A stretch of DNA of 62,061 nucleotides from Rhodobacter sp. (GCA_020251025.1 JADCDI010000007.1:1-62061); one strand, 5' to 3'. Positions 18,021 to 28,356 are shown, counted from the stretch's first letter. Numbers and translations: made by a program. The notes: generated by a model not told the origin, from the letters alone.

Positions 18021-18904
18021 AGGGAACTTGCTCCGGTTTCAACGCCTTGCGGGGCGCGCAGGATGGTCATCGCATCCGGTGCCAGACGCAGCACGGGACG
18101 GTCCTTGTTGCGCAGATCGACCGCCGTCACATCGCGCGCCAGCAGCGCCTCTGCCTTGTCAAGCGCCATCACCCGCTCCAGCGCCGGAACCGGATCCGTT
18201 TCGGGCAGCAGAATGCGCTGGTCGCGGTCCAGAACGATGTCCCAGCGCCGCTCGCCCATGCGCACCAGGCCGCGCAGACGCGGCTGGATCGGCCCGGCAG
18301 CGGCCAGCAGCGCCAGCGCCTCGGGGACAGCCGCATTGGCCCCTTCCCCGGCAATCACCGGCAGGTCGGGCCGGTCCATGCGGGAAAAGACCCGCGACAC
18401 GCGGCGGCCCTCGATGTCCAGCAGCGAAAGTTCCGCCGGCGTCCGCCAGATGACCACGGGCAAGCGTTCGGTGACTGTCACCTGCAGAACGTTGCCGGAC
18501 CGCACCCGCAGGTCGGCGTCCGCCACGGCGTCCATCTCTTCAATCCTTGCCGCCGCCGCCTCCATGTCGATCTCAAGTGACGACAGCGGGAACTTCAGCG
18601 CCAGCCTGGACCGGATCGCTTCGGCCAGCACGGGCGAGGCACCGTCAATCGCCAGAAGGTTCACCTGAAACTCGGGCCGTTCCCCGACCGCCGTCCAGGC
18701 GCTTTCCCAGGTCCGGGCAATTTCGGCCCGCCGGATGTCGTCCGACAGGTACAGCCCGGCGCTGAATGTCACCGTGAAAACGGGAAGACCGACGCGCAGC
18801 ATCGACCGGAACAGCGGGGTCAGCCACAGCCGGTGCATCCGGTAGGCGGCGCGGCTTGGGGCCGGATCGCGCAGCAGCACCGCATCGGGTTTCAGCGGTC
18901 GCAC
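18017..18904 (-). CDS. ftsQ: Cell division protein FtsQ
   Basis: 295 residues. A single transmembrane helix (around [18 protein letters not shown]) is followed by a periplasmic POTRA domain ([20 protein letters not shown]) and the beta-domain with [13 protein letters not shown]. FtsQ links the cytoplasmic Z-ring to the septal peptidoglycan machinery. I choose the GTG at 18904, which overlaps the end of ddl by 13 bases. The frame stays open further upstream inside ddl, but that part is not FtsQ-like. Confidence 0.9.
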   Translation of the reverse strand: MRPLKPDAVLLRDPAPSRAAYRMHRLWLTPLFRSMLRVGLPVFTVTFSAGLYLSDDIRRAEIARTWESAWTAVGERPEFQVNLLAIDGASPVLAEAIRSRLALKFPLSSLEIDMEAAAARIEEMDAVADADLRVRSGNVLQVTVTERLPVVIWRTPAELSLLDIEGRRVSRVFSRMDRPDLPVIAGEGANAAVPEALALLAAAGPIQPRLRGLVRMGERRWDIVLDRDQRILLPETDPVPALERVMALDKAEALLARDVTAVDLRNKDRPVLRLAPDAMTILRAPQGVETGASSL

Positions 18905-19809
18905 GAGGCATCCTCCACGATCCAGCGGCACAGCTCGGGAAAGCGGATGCCGGCAAACCCCGCCTGTTCGGGCGACAGCGATGTCGGCGTCATCCCGGGC
19001 TGGGTATTGGTTTCCAGCAGGATCAGACCGTCCAGCCCGCGCGTCTCGTCCCAGCGCAGGTCGGTGCGGCTCAGCCCCCGGCACCCCAGCGTGACATGGG
19101 CGCGCAGCGCATAGTCCAGACAGGCCTCGGTGACGGGGGCGGGCAGTGCTGCGGGCAGGATGTGGCGCGACCCGCCGGGCGTGTATTTGGCGTCATAGTC
19201 ATACCAGCCGCTGGTCACGATGTCGGTCACGCAAAGCGCGCGGTCCCCCATGACCGTAACGGTCAGCTCACGCCCCGGCGCATAGGCCTCGACCATCACC
19301 ACATCGGGCATGCCATCAGACAACTGCGGCGGCGCATTGGCCGACTGCCGCACGATATAGACGCCGACCGATGATCCTTCGTTGTTGGGTTTCACCACAT
19401 AGGGCGGCGGCATGACATGGCGCGCGCGCACCTCTGCCGCGCGGGCCAGGCGGCCGGCCACGACCGGCAGGCCGGCGGCCACATAGGCATCCTTCGCCCG
19501 CGTCTTGTCCATGGCAAGTGCCGAGGCGAGCACGCCCGAATGGGTATAGGGGATGCGCAGCCATTCCAGAATGCCCTGCACACAGCCATCTTCGCCCCAG
19601 CGGCCATGCAGGGCGTTGAAGCAGACATCGGGCTTGATCGCGTCAAGACGCGCGGGCAGGTCAAGACCTGCGTCCACCTCGATCACCCTGTCATACCCTG
19701 CCTCCCGCAGGGCGGCGGCGCATGCGCGCCCCGTGACCAGCGACACCTCCCGCTCTGCGGAAAGTCCACCCATCAGCACCGCCACCTTGGGGGCTGCCCT
19801 GCCCGACAT
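18892..19809 (-). CDS. ddl: D-alanine--D-alanine ligase
   Basis: 305 residues, the compact DdlB type. It makes the D-Ala-D-Ala dipeptide for peptidoglycan in the cytoplasm. ATP-grasp features include [43 protein letters not shown] and the metal-binding [14 protein letters not shown]. It stands between murB and ftsQ, the classic dcw position. Confidence 0.95.
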   Translation of the reverse strand: MSGRAAPKVAVLMGGLSAEREVSLVTGRACAAALREAGYDRVIEVDAGLDLPARLDAIKPDVCFNALHGRWGEDGCVQGILEWLRIPYTHSGVLASALAMDKTRAKDAYVAAGLPVVAGRLARAAEVRARHVMPPPYVVKPNNEGSSVGVYIVRQSANAPPQLSDGMPDVVMVEAYAPGRELTVTVMGDRALCVTDIVTSGWYDYDAKYTPGGSRHILPAALPAPVTEACLDYALRAHVTLGCRGLSRTDLRWDETRGLDGLILLETNTQPGMTPTSLSPEQAGFAGIRFPELCRWIVEDASCDR

Positions 19810-19843
19810 GCCCGCAACCGCCTTTGTCCAGGCCTTTGGCCCG

Positions 19844-20779
19844 TTATTCTTGGTCTTGCGCCGCCGGATCTCCGACGCGCATGATTTCCCATTCTAATGT
19901 GAAACCGCTGTGATCGAAAACCCTTTTTCTGACCCTTTCGCCCAATTCTTCCAGATCGGCGGCGGTAGCGCCCCCGGCGTTGATCAGGAAATTGGCATGC
20001 TGCTGGCTGATCTGCGCCCCGCCCAGCCGCGCGCCGCGCATCCCGGCGGCATCGATCAGCGTCCAGGCCTTGCGGTCATGGCTGTCGCCGGGCTGGCCGG
20101 TGCTGGAAAACCCCGCCGGATTGCGGAAGGTGGACCCTGCGCTGCGGTCCTTGGTGGGCTGGCTGGCATCGCGCCGGGCGATCTGGCCGGCCATCCGCGC
20201 CGCCAGCGCCGCCGGGTCGCCGGGGGGGGCGCGGAACGTGGCCTGCACCAGCACCGCGCCCTGCGGCAGGGTGCTGTGGCGGTAGCCCAGGTGCAGGTCC
20301 CGCGCCGCAAGGGTCAGCGTTTCGCCTTGGCGGGTGACAAGGCGCACCTCTGTCAGATGATCGGCCACATAGCTGCCATAGCACCCGGCGTTCATCCGCA
20401 CCGCCCCGCCGATGCTGCCCGGGATGGTGCGCAGAAAGGTCAGGTCCCGCCCCGCCTCTGCCGCCGCCCGCGCCACATGCGCATCCAGCGCCGCCGCCCC
20501 GGCCACCACAAGGTCGCCGTGAACCTGGATGCCGTTGAAGCCCCGCCCCAGCCGGATCACCACCCCCCGGATGCCGCCATCGCGCACGATCAGGTTGCTG
20601 CCCAGGCCGATGGGAAAAACCGGCACCGCCGGGTCCAGATCGTGCAGGAAACCGGCAAGATCGGCCTCGTCCGCCGGCTGGAACAGCCAGTCCGCCGGGC
20701 CGCCGACGCGCAGCCAGGTCAGGTCGGCCAGGGGGCGGCCGGCGGTCAGCGTGCCGCGCGGGGTGGGAAGGGGGGTCAT
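19844..20779 (-). CDS. murB: UDP-N-acetylenolpyruvoylglucosamine reductase MurB
   Basis: 311 residues. This FAD enzyme reduces enolpyruvyl-UDP-GlcNAc to UDP-MurNAc with NADPH. FAD-binding elements [18 protein letters not shown] and [15 protein letters not shown], the catalytic-Ser segment [12 protein letters not shown] and the closing [19 protein letters not shown] are all present. It is followed by ddl. Upstream the dcw order is interrupted by 1.7 kb of foreign-looking DNA. Confidence 0.95.
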   Translation of the reverse strand: MTPLPTPRGTLTAGRPLADLTWLRVGGPADWLFQPADEADLAGFLHDLDPAVPVFPIGLGSNLIVRDGGIRGVVIRLGRGFNGIQVHGDLVVAGAAALDAHVARAAAEAGRDLTFLRTIPGSIGGAVRMNAGCYGSYVADHLTEVRLVTRQGETLTLAARDLHLGYRHSTLPQGAVLVQATFRAPPGDPAALAARMAGQIARRDASQPTKDRSAGSTFRNPAGFSSTGQPGDSHDRKAWTLIDAAGMRGARLGGAQISQQHANFLINAGGATAADLEELGERVRKRVFDHSGFTLEWEIMRVGDPAAQDQE

Positions 20780-20811
20780 GTGACCGGCCCCGCAGGCGCG
20801 CGCCAGCCGCG

Positions 20812-21110
20812 CCCCCAGAGAACCGGCTGAAAACGCTCCGGGGGAGCGTTTTCACGGTCCGATTGCCGAAGGGCGCAAGCCCGCAGGCAAGGGGCTCTCC
20901 ACGAGGCTGACGCCAGTAATCCGGCCGCGCCGGCCTGGGCGGGCGCGGAACGCGCCTGCCTCCCCCAGAGGACCGTCTGAAAACGCTCCGGGGGAGCGTT
21001 TTCACGGTCCGATTGCCGAAGGGCGCAAGCCCGCAGGCAAGGGGCTCTCCACGAGGCTGACGCCAGCAATCCGGCCGCGCCTGCCTGGGCTGGCGCGTTA
21101 ACGCGCCTGC
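20812..21110. repeat. Two 150-bp direct repeats with terminator-like hairpins
   Basis: Copy 1 (20812-20961) and copy 2 (20962-21110) match almost base for base at an offset of exactly 150. Each contains a perfect 10-bp hairpin AAAACGCTCC/GGAGCGTTTT (20830-20852 and 20980-21002); in copy 2 it is extended by an outer GACCGT/ACGGTC stem. They fill most of the 417-base gap between murB and the hypothetical gene. Frames across them translate to low-complexity sequence, so I call them non-coding. Confidence 0.85.
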
Positions 21111-21128
21111 CACGGGCAGGGAGGCGCG

Positions 21129-21156
21129 GCCGGATTTGACGCGGGTCAAATCCGGC
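21129..21156. repeat. Perfect 12-bp inverted repeat
   Basis: GCCGGATTTGAC/GTCAAATCCGGC with a 4-base GCGG loop, 40 bases downstream of the hypothetical gene stop. It could be a transcription-end hairpin for that gene, although no T run follows. Confidence 0.7.
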
Positions 21157-21196
21157 AAGAAGGAAGGGTGCGCCATTTGGTGACGGGGTGATTTGA

Positions 21197-22480
21197 TCAG
21201 GGTTTGGCTTGGCTTTTGGCAAGTTCGACTGCCCCCTTGATGGCGTCAGACCCAAGTTTCGGCACAAACACCAAGGTTGCGGCGGCGACGCTGGCCAGTG
21301 CCGGAAGGCCGAGTGTCACCATCAAGGCAGCGCTGCAACCGATAAGTCCAACCTGGCATGCTCCCTTTCCGGCGCTCCAAATCCCTTCGACAACTTCTTC
21401 CGCCTTGATGCGGGGCAAATCGCCGAGTTTCTTCATGTAAACTCTTGCAAGCCCCTCAACGTCCCGCGCCTGAATTTCCTTTGCCGGGCCTTCTGCCGGA
21501 ACGGCAGCGCGCATTTGCAAGACAGCCTCGGCCAGAAAGGACAGCGTCCGGATCATGCGCCGGGCTTCCTCGGCCTCGTCATCCGTCTGATGGTTGCGGG
21601 ATTGCAGGCGGGCGATTTCAAGCGCGATGAATCCTTCGACCGCATCGAAGGTCGGGGGCAGGGCAACCCGGTTCAGCGACAGGGCGGCTTGAACCTGTTG
21701 AATTGTCGGCCGTGGCGCGGCCGGAAGACCGGCAAGGTCCTGGGCAACCTCCCCTTTCCCTTTTTCTTGATCAGCGCGCCTTTTCAGCATCGCCTCAATA
21801 ATCGGATGCACCCTGTCCGGCCCGCCCTTCCAATCCTTGGCCGGGATCAGGGCGATGTCGTACAGCAGGGGCCAGTCCTGCGGGCGGCCTGCAAGGGCGT
21901 TTTCATAGAACTGCGTCCAGAAGGCCCAGACGGGGCCGCCTGCCTGTGCCCACTCCTGACGGGTCTGCGCCCAGGCATCCGCAATCCGTTCCGGCACGGG
22001 GCCGTCCCACAGCGGAAGGGTGAACGGATCGCCGCCCGCCTCCAGCGTCGCGCAGTCCATTCTGACACTCGGCCAAAACGCGGCGGCGTAGGCGGTGGCT
22101 TCGGTGGCGAAAACAGCGAAGGTGGTGGCGAAGGCGGTGGCGGTGGTGGGTTCGACGGCGATGGCGAATGAGGAAATGGCGAGCTCGATCCGGCCACCGG
22201 GATAGGCGGCGTCGGTGTAGGCAGCGTCGGCGGCGGCGGCGGCGGCGGCGACCTCGGGGGCTGGATAACTGCGCGCAACACCCGAGATCAGCAAAAGCCG
22301 CAAACTCATCAGCGCTGTCAAACCGCGTTTCCGCGCCCAGTCCTCGCCAAGCCTGTTCCAAAACAACGGTGCCACCCGCATCGCGGCGCGGTGCACGATG
22401 CACACCTTATCTTCCCGGCTCCGACCGCTCAGCCAAGCGTCAAGCGTTTCCCAGTCTTCGATACCCGCAACCTTACCCAT
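21197..22480 (-). CDS. Unrecognised 427-residue protein inserted in the dcw cluster
   Basis: I do not recognise this as a named family. An N-terminal helical part (WETLDAWLSGRSREDKVCIV) leads into an Ala/Tyr/Phe/Thr-rich segment (about residues 80-135) encoded by GGT/GCG-like low-complexity DNA at about 22080-22260. Next comes a Trp-rich motif WAFWTQFYENALAGRPQDWP followed by LLYDIALIPAKDW, of a kind I associate with other alphaproteobacterial hypothetical proteins. A helical stretch follows, and the end holds two probable membrane segments (ACQVGLIGCSAALMVTLGLP, LASVAAATLVFVP). The likely start is the ATG at 22480. It separates DUF2484 from murB, which are normally neighbours, so it looks like an insertion. 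Confidence 0.75.
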   Translation of the reverse strand: MGKVAGIEDWETLDAWLSGRSREDKVCIVHRAAMRVAPLFWNRLGEDWARKRGLTALMSLRLLLISGVARSYPAPEVAAAAAAADAAYTDAAYPGGRIELAISSFAIAVEPTTATAFATTFAVFATEATAYAAAFWPSVRMDCATLEAGGDPFTLPLWDGPVPERIADAWAQTRQEWAQAGGPVWAFWTQFYENALAGRPQDWPLLYDIALIPAKDWKGGPDRVHPIIEAMLKRRADQEKGKGEVAQDLAGLPAAPRPTIQQVQAALSLNRVALPPTFDAVEGFIALEIARLQSRNHQTDDEAEEARRMIRTLSFLAEAVLQMRAAVPAEGPAKEIQARDVEGLARVYMKKLGDLPRIKAEEVVEGIWSAGKGACQVGLIGCSAALMVTLGLPALASVAAATLVFVPKLGSDAIKGAVELAKSQAKP

Positions 22481-22528
22481 GCCCCGAGGATCACCGCAGC
22501 CCGCGTCCAAGGCAAGCGCAAACGCGCG

Positions 22529-22789
22529 CTATTCCGCCGGTTCCTGCGCCCCGTCCCGCCGCCACAGGCGGCGCGCAAGGGGCACCACAGGCCAGCGCAG
22601 CATCATGGCGCCCCCGGCCAGTGCCAGCATCCCCCACAGCGGGCCGTTCTGCCAGGTCACCCAGCCCAGCAGTGGTATCCCGGCGGCGATCAGCGCCACA
22701 ACACCCGGCCAGTGATAGCGGCGCGGCGTCATTGCGACAACGCTGGCGATGATCGCCCAAAGACAGGCCAGCGTCAGCGATGCGGTCAT
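22529..22789 (-). CDS. DUF2484 family small membrane protein
   Basis: 86 residues with three hydrophobic segments (TASLTLACLWAIIASVVAM, WPGVVALIAAGIPLLGWVTW and PLWGMLALAGGAMML) and a basic C-terminus. This family is found beside murC in the Rhodobacteraceae dcw cluster, and its function is unknown. The start at 22789 fits the family; the frame extends upstream into murC but that part is a shadow. Confidence 0.85.
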   Translation of the reverse strand: MTASLTLACLWAIIASVVAMTPRRYHWPGVVALIAAGIPLLGWVTWQNGPLWGMLALAGGAMMLRWPVVPLARRLWRRDGAQEPAE

Positions 22790-22868
22790 GCCATCAGTTC
22801 CCCCGAAGGGCAGGCTATCCGACAGGGCACCGGGCAGGCGAGCGGTCTTTTTGGACAGGGCCGCCCGG

Positions 22869-24281
22869 TCAACCCTGTGCCTCCAGCCGCTGCGGCAGGG
22901 CATTGGCCCAGGCCGAAATCGTGCCCGCGCCGAGGCACACCACCATATCGCCGGGCCGCGCCTGTTCGCGCACCAGGCGCGCCAGATCCGCCTCGTCCAC
23001 CACAGCGCGGGCGTGGCGGTGGCCATGGGCGATCAGCCCAGCCACCAGATCATCGCGGCTGGCCCCGGCAATGGGGTCTTCCCCGGCGGCATAGACATCG
23101 GCAATCGCCACCACATCGGCGTCGTTGAAGCAGGTGCAGAAATCCTCGAACAGGCCGGACAGCCGGGTATAGCGGTGCGGCTGGTGCACGGCGATCACCC
23201 GGCCTGCCGTCGCCTGCCGCGCCGCCTTCAGCACGGCGGCAATCTCGACCGGGTGGTGCCCGTAATCATCGATGACGGTCACACCCCCCAGCACCTCGCC
23301 CACCTTGGTAAAGCGCCGGTTGACCCCGCCAAAGGCCGCCAGCGCCGCGCGGATGTCGGTCGTCGTCATGCCCAGCTCGCGTGCCACCGCCACCGCCGCC
23401 AGCGCGTTCGACACGTTGTGGTCGCCCGGCATCGGCAAGGTACAGCTTTCAATCCTTGAACCTTGCCCCTCGTTCTGAAGCATGATGTCAAAGAAAGCCT
23501 TGCCGTTTTCGAACCTCAGCCTCGTTGCCCGCACATCGGCCTGCGCGTTGAAGCCGAAGGTGACGATGCGGCGGTCGGTCACGCGGCCCACCAGCGCCTG
23601 CACCTCGGGATGGTCGGTGCAACACACCGCCAGCCCGTAGAAGGGCACGTTGGAGACAAAGTCGAAGAACCCCTTCCGCAGCGCCTCAAAGGTGCCCCAG
23701 TGGTCCATATGCTCGGGGTCGATATTGGTCACGATCGCGATGGTCGCGGGCAGGCGGTTGAAGCTGCCGTCGCTTTCATCCGCCTCGACCACCATCCATT
23801 CCCCGGCCCCGGCCCGCGCGTTCGACCCATAGGCATGGATCACCCCGCCGTTGATCACCGTGGGGTCAAACCCGCCCTTGTCCAGCAGGGTTGCAACCAT
23901 CGTCGTCGTCGTGGTCTTGCCATGGGTGCCGGCGACGGCGATGTTGGATTTCAGGCGCATCAGTTCTGCCAGCATTTCCGCCCGGCGCACGACGGGAAGC
24001 TTGCGGCGACGCGCCTCTTCCAGTTCGGGGTTGCCCGGCCTGATGGCCGATGACACCACCACCACGGCGGCAGCGCCCAGATTTTCCGCCCGCTGCCCTT
24101 CAAAGACCGTGGCCCCCAGCCCCGCCAGCCGGCCGGTGATGCCGGACGCTTTCGTATCCGACCCCTGAACGCGGTAGCCCAGCGTCATCAGCACCTCGGC
24201 AATGCCCGACATGCCGATGCCGCCGATCCCGACGAAATGGATCGGGCCCAGTTCGCGGGGAAGTTTTGTTGCCGCACTCAT
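22869..24281 (-). CDS. murC: UDP-N-acetylmuramate--L-alanine ligase MurC
   Basis: 470 residues, the normal length. It adds L-Ala to UDP-MurNAc, the first step of stem-peptide assembly. The ATP loop [17 protein letters not shown], the UDP-binding [14 protein letters not shown] and the [10 protein letters not shown] motif are intact. It overlaps murG by 4 bases, so the two are translationally coupled. Confidence 0.95.
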   Translation of the reverse strand: MSAATKLPRELGPIHFVGIGGIGMSGIAEVLMTLGYRVQGSDTKASGITGRLAGLGATVFEGQRAENLGAAAVVVVSSAIRPGNPELEEARRRKLPVVRRAEMLAELMRLKSNIAVAGTHGKTTTTTMVATLLDKGGFDPTVINGGVIHAYGSNARAGAGEWMVVEADESDGSFNRLPATIAIVTNIDPEHMDHWGTFEALRKGFFDFVSNVPFYGLAVCCTDHPEVQALVGRVTDRRIVTFGFNAQADVRATRLRFENGKAFFDIMLQNEGQGSRIESCTLPMPGDHNVSNALAAVAVARELGMTTTDIRAALAAFGGVNRRFTKVGEVLGGVTVIDDYGHHPVEIAAVLKAARQATAGRVIAVHQPHRYTRLSGLFEDFCTCFNDADVVAIADVYAAGEDPIAGASRDDLVAGLIAHGHRHARAVVDEADLARLVREQARPGDMVVCLGAGTISAWANALPQRLEAQG

Positions 24282-25375
24282 GCCGCCTCTTTTCCTGCCA
24301 GACGTTCGACCAGGGCCACCAGACGGGCGGTCGCATCGGGCCGCCCCTGCCCCAGGGCGGCCAGCGACATCTGCATGGCCACCGCGGGCCGGGTCAGAAC
24401 CGCCGCGATGTGGCCCGACAGTGTCGCGGCGTCAAGCTGCGCCTCGGGCACAAGAATGGCCGCGCCCGCCTCAACCAGACCTCTTGCGTTGGCCGTCTGC
24501 TCGTCACGGATGGCTGCCGCAAGCGGCACCAGGATCGACGGCCGCCCGATGACGGAGATATCCGCGATCGAAGAGGCACCCGCCCGCGAGATCACCAACT
24601 GCGCTTCGCAAAGACGGCGCGGAACATCGGTGATGAACGGCACGACGTCGGCCATAACGCCGGCTGCCTGATAGGCGCTTTCGACGCGGGCGATATCCTC
24701 GGTCCGTGCCTGGTGTGAGATGCGAAGGTGACGGCGGATGTCCCCCGGCAGCAGGGAAACGGCCGCAGGCACCACGTCCGACAGCACCTTGGCGCCCTGG
24801 CTGCCGCCGATCACCACAATGCCCATGGGATAGTCGCCCGGCGGAATATAGCCTGCCCCGGCCCGCTCCAGCACCGCCGCCCGCACCGGATTGCCGGTGT
24901 GAATCCCCTCGACCCCCGCAGGCAGGGCGGTGGGCCAGGTGCCGCAGGCGACCGCATCGACACGGCGGGCAAAGACCTGGTTCACACGCCCCAGAACGCC
25001 GTTCTGTTCATGGATCATCCGCCGCCGCCGCAGGATCACCGCCGCCGCCAGCGCCGGGATCGACGGATAGCCGCCGAACCCCACCACCACATCGGGCCGG
25101 TCGCGCAGCTGCGCCAGAACGGCCGCGCCCACCCCCGCCGCGATCCGAAAAGGCACCATTGCCTTTGCCACAAGCCCGCCGCGCGCAAAGGTGGCCGATG
25201 CCACCTGATCCACCGCCACCGCCCGGGGAAACCCCCCGGCAAAGCGCGCGCCGCGCGCATCGGTCGAAAGCCTGACCCGCCAGCCCCTGGCGATCATCGC
25301 CTCGGCCAGCGCCTGCGCGGGAAACATGTGCCCGCCGGTCCCCCCGGCGGCGATCAGCAGCAGCGGCGCGGCCAC
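24278..25375 (-). CDS. murG: Lipid II synthase MurG (UDP-GlcNAc transferase)
   Basis: 365 residues. MurG is a peripheral inner-membrane GT28 glycosyltransferase that adds GlcNAc to lipid I. The N-terminal glycine loop [19 protein letters not shown] and the donor-site loop [16 protein letters not shown] are clear. It lies 3 bases after ftsW and overlaps murC. Confidence 0.95.
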   Translation of the reverse strand: MAAPLLLIAAGGTGGHMFPAQALAEAMIARGWRVRLSTDARGARFAGGFPRAVAVDQVASATFARGGLVAKAMVPFRIAAGVGAAVLAQLRDRPDVVVGFGGYPSIPALAAAVILRRRRMIHEQNGVLGRVNQVFARRVDAVACGTWPTALPAGVEGIHTGNPVRAAVLERAGAGYIPPGDYPMGIVVIGGSQGAKVLSDVVPAAVSLLPGDIRRHLRISHQARTEDIARVESAYQAAGVMADVVPFITDVPRRLCEAQLVISRAGASSIADISVIGRPSILVPLAAAIRDEQTANARGLVEAGAAILVPEAQLDAATLSGHIAAVLTRPAVAMQMSLAALGQGRPDATARLVALVERLAGKEAA

Positions 25376-25378
25376 GCC

Positions 25379-26545
25379 CTATCGCCCCCGCTTGAACAGG
25401 ATATCGCCGATCTGCCCCTGCGGGCGCGACCGCGTAAAGGCCAGCATCATGCCCACCGTGATCCCGGCGGCAATCACCGAAGACCCGCCGTAGCTGATGA
25501 AGGGCAGCGTCATGCCCTTGGCCGGCAACAGCCGTACGGCGACGCCCATGTTGATCATCGCCTGTACGCCGAAGATGCAGGCCAGGCCCGCGCCCGCCAG
25601 CCGGATGAAGGGATCGCGTTCCTTCATCAGCCTGAACAGCGATCGTGCCGTGACCGTGGCATAAAGCGCGATGATCACGAGCACCAGGATCAGCCCGTAT
25701 TCTTCCGCCGCGACCGCGATGATGAAATCGGTATGGGCATCGGGCAGCGACCATTTCACCTGCCCCTCGCCAATGCCGACGCCGAAAAAGCCGCCCTCCT
25801 GAATGGCGTTGGCGGCATAGCCCAGCTGCGTGCGCGGATCGATGTCGGGCGTCAGGAACCCGTCGATGCGCCGCGCGAAGTGATCGGATGCGGAATAGGC
25901 AAACATCGCCCCGGCACCGGTCAGCGCCAGGATGGTCGCGATCAGCACGATGGGCGCACCGGCCACGAAATACATCACGCCCCAGCCGAACAGCACCAGC
26001 GCGGCCTGCCCGAAATCCGGCTGCATCGCCAGAAAGCCCATGATCACGACGGCCAGCACAAAGGAAACCGCCTTGCCCGGCGGCCCGTTCGGATGCGCGG
26101 CGGCCGAGATCAGCCAGGCGCAAAGGATCACGAAGAACGGCTTGAGGAATTCCGAAGGCTGGACCGAACCGAAACCCAGCGAGAACCAGCGCACCGCGCC
26201 CTTGCCGTAATCGGTGCCGAACAGCGGCAGCAGCGCCAGCGCGGCAAAGGCCGGCACAAAGCCCAGCACGGCCAGCCTTCGCACCAGATGGGGCGACATC
26301 ATCGAGGTGCCCAGCATCGCCAGAATGGCCAGCCCGCCGAAGGCCACCTGCCGCTGCACATAGTGGAACGGTTCCAGCCCGTTGCGTGTGGCCAGCGGCA
26401 CGCTGGCCGCCAGACCCAGAAGCAGGCCGATGCCGAACAGCATGAGGATGCAGGTCAGCGACCATTTGTCGATCGTGCGCCACCACCGCGGCAACACCGG
26501 CTCGCCCACACGCGCGGGCATGGAGCCATGGACCATCTCAGTCAT
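25379..26545 (-). CDS. ftsW: Septal peptidoglycan glycosyltransferase FtsW
   Basis: 388 residues of SEDS family with about ten transmembrane helices. It polymerises lipid II at the septum together with FtsI-type partners. The start MTEMVHGSMPARVGEPVLP is characteristic of Rhodobacterales FtsW and fixes the ATG at 26545, although the frame is open to 26701. It is the first gene of the minus-strand dcw series seen here, so a promoter is expected within 26546-26783. Confidence 0.93.
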   Translation of the reverse strand: MTEMVHGSMPARVGEPVLPRWWRTIDKWSLTCILMLFGIGLLLGLAASVPLATRNGLEPFHYVQRQVAFGGLAILAMLGTSMMSPHLVRRLAVLGFVPAFAALALLPLFGTDYGKGAVRWFSLGFGSVQPSEFLKPFFVILCAWLISAAAHPNGPPGKAVSFVLAVVIMGFLAMQPDFGQAALVLFGWGVMYFVAGAPIVLIATILALTGAGAMFAYSASDHFARRIDGFLTPDIDPRTQLGYAANAIQEGGFFGVGIGEGQVKWSLPDAHTDFIIAVAAEEYGLILVLVIIALYATVTARSLFRLMKERDPFIRLAGAGLACIFGVQAMINMGVAVRLLPAKGMTLPFISYGGSSVIAAGITVGMMLAFTRSRPQGQIGDILFKRGR

Positions 26546-26783
26546 AGATAACGCCTGTTCTTTTCCGCCGGGCCTGCCCGCCCGGCTTGCTGCCCCGATC
26601 CGCCCGTTATCCGGGTCTGGCAGGCAGACTAGCCGAGTTTGCGGGATGTGGCTAGGGGCGGGATGGGGCTGACTCGCCGGTTCTGGCGACCCGTTTGCCA
26701 CGGCGGCGCGTGCTGCGCCCGCAAACCGTATCTTGCCTGTGGCAGCCTGTGGGATAGACTGCGGCGCAAACGGACCTGCGGTG

Positions 26784-27761
26784 ATGATGAACAGGCTGAC
26801 CTCGATCGAATTCTGCGCGGGTGCCGGGGGGCAGGCGCTTGGTCTGGAGGCGGCGGGGTTTTCGCATCAGCTTCTGGTGGACAATGATCCTGACTGTGTC
26901 CGCACGCTGCGCCTCAACAGGCCGGAATGGCGGGTTGAACAGGCCGACATGCGCGATGTGTCCGTGCGGTCGTTCCGCAATGTCGATCTGCTTGCGGCGG
27001 GCCTGCCCTGCCCGCCGTTCTCGGTTGCCGGAAAACAGCTTGGCGAAAAGGATGACCGCAACCTGTTCGCCGATTCCCTGCGCCTGATTGCCGAGGCGGA
27101 ACCGAAATTCGTGCTGATCGAAAACGTGCGCGGGTTTCTTGATCCGGTGTTTGCGGACTACCGGACGTTCCTGCGCCGCCGGTTTGAAAATCTGGGGTAT
27201 CATGTGGACTGGAAGCTGCTTCAGTCCTCGCAGTTCGGCGTTTCGCAATTGCGCCCGAGGGTGGCCATCGTCGCGGCGCAAGATCGCTATTGGCCGCATT
27301 TCAGCTTTCCGCAGCCCGACGGGCTTACACCGCCCAGCGTTGGTGTTCTGCTGCGTGACCTGATGGGTGAAAACGGCTGGATGCACCTGGAAGACTGGGT
27401 GCAGACCGCGTCCGACATTGCCCCGACCATCGTCGGCGGGTCCAAGAAACATGGCGGCCCCGACCTTGGGCCGACCCGCGCCCGAAAGGCATGGGAAAAG
27501 CTGGGCGTAAACGGATCAACCATCGCCGATGCCGCCCCGCCGCCGGACCTGGCGGGCCGGCCGCGCCTGACCAACCGGATGGTCGCACGGATTCAGGGTT
27601 TCCCCGATACATGGGCCTTCCACGGCCGCAAGACCGCCTCATACCGCCAGATCGGCAATGCCTTTCCCCCGCCGGTCGCCAGGGCGCTGGGTATGCAGAT
27701 CAGGTCAGCACTTGCACAGGCCGCAGACCTTGAGGGAAACCGCCGCTGCGCCGCCCTTTGA
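26784..27761 (+). CDS. DNA (cytosine-5) methyltransferase of a type II R-M system
   Basis: 325 residues. C5-methylase motifs appear in order: motif I IEFCAGAGGQALGLEAAGF, motif IV GLPCPPFSVAG with the catalytic Cys76, motif VI IENVRGF, motif VIII QFGVSQLRPRVAIV and motif X QIGNAFPPPVA. The region between VIII and X, which sets target specificity, is short. The site cannot be read from sequence. An HNH nuclease gene follows 28 bases later, so this should be the protecting methylase of a restriction pair. Starts at 26784 and 26787 are both possible. Confidence 0.9.
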   Translation: MMNRLTSIEFCAGAGGQALGLEAAGFSHQLLVDNDPDCVRTLRLNRPEWRVEQADMRDVSVRSFRNVDLLAAGLPCPPFSVAGKQLGEKDDRNLFADSLRLIAEAEPKFVLIENVRGFLDPVFADYRTFLRRRFENLGYHVDWKLLQSSQFGVSQLRPRVAIVAAQDRYWPHFSFPQPDGLTPPSVGVLLRDLMGENGWMHLEDWVQTASDIAPTIVGGSKKHGGPDLGPTRARKAWEKLGVNGSTIADAAPPPDLAGRPRLTNRMVARIQGFPDTWAFHGRKTASYRQIGNAFPPPVARALGMQIRSALAQAADLEGNRRCAAL

Positions 27762-27789
27762 GAGTTTGCCGCAAGCGGGAGATCTGCAG

Positions 27790-28356
27790 ATGGATCGTGG
27801 TAAAGGAGCACGGGCGAAACTGCGCGCCCATTTCCTTGGCAACATCGGGGTCATACTGACATCGGATGAACTTCGGGCGGTGTCCGGCGGGATCAGCGAA
27901 TGGGCACGCCGTGTGCGGGAATTGCGGAATGAAGAAGGTTTCCAAATCCTCACCCATCACGACAGAAGTGACCTGAGGCCAGGCGAGTATCTGCTTGAAA
28001 ATCCTGAACCCGTCCCGGCCTTTGAACGCACCATTTCCAAGGAAACGCGCGCCTATGTGCTGGACCGGAACGGCTTTACCTGCCAGCAATGCGGTGCGGT
28101 GGCGGGAGAGCAGCATCCGTATGACGCCACGCGCAAGACACGGTTGCAGATCGGGCATGTCATCGACAAATCGCAAGGCGGGTCGGATGAACCGGGGAAC
28201 CTGCGTGCCTTATGTTCCGTCTGCAATGAAGGGGCCGCAAACCTGACACTTGACAGACCTTCGCTGCACAAGCTGCTGGTGCAGGTCCGCCGTGCCATGG
28301 CGCAGGATCAGCTTGAAGTCCTCAAATGGCTCCGGACGAAGTTCCCCTCGGCATGA
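27790..28356 (+). CDS. HNH restriction endonuclease (partner of the C5 methylase)
   Basis: 188 residues. The N-terminal ~80 residues read as a winged-helix DNA-binding domain (LGNIGVILTSDELRAVSG, WARRVRELRNEEGFQI, LRPGEYLLE). The C-terminal part is an HNH nuclease with zinc-binding Cys98/Cys101 (TCQQC) and Cys142/Cys145 (CSVCN). The HNH core has His123 (QIGHVIDKSQGG), Asn137 (PGNLRAL) and Asn146. This arrangement and the gene directly downstream of a C5 methylase make it the cognate nuclease. The recognition site is unknown. The ATG at 27790 starts the wing domain; the frame is open further upstream inside the methylase. Confidence 0.85.
   Translation: MDRGKGARAKLRAHFLGNIGVILTSDELRAVSGGISEWARRVRELRNEEGFQILTHHDRSDLRPGEYLLENPEPVPAFERTISKETRAYVLDRNGFTCQQCGAVAGEQHPYDATRKTRLQIGHVIDKSQGGSDEPGNLRALCSVCNEGAANLTLDRPSLHKLLVQVRRAMAQDQLEVLKWLRTKFPSA

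Noticed and set aside
20776-21267. Minus-strand frame crossing the murB-upstream direct repeats
   Set aside because: Its sequence is only the repeat read as protein, and it overlaps both neighbouring genes without a start signal.
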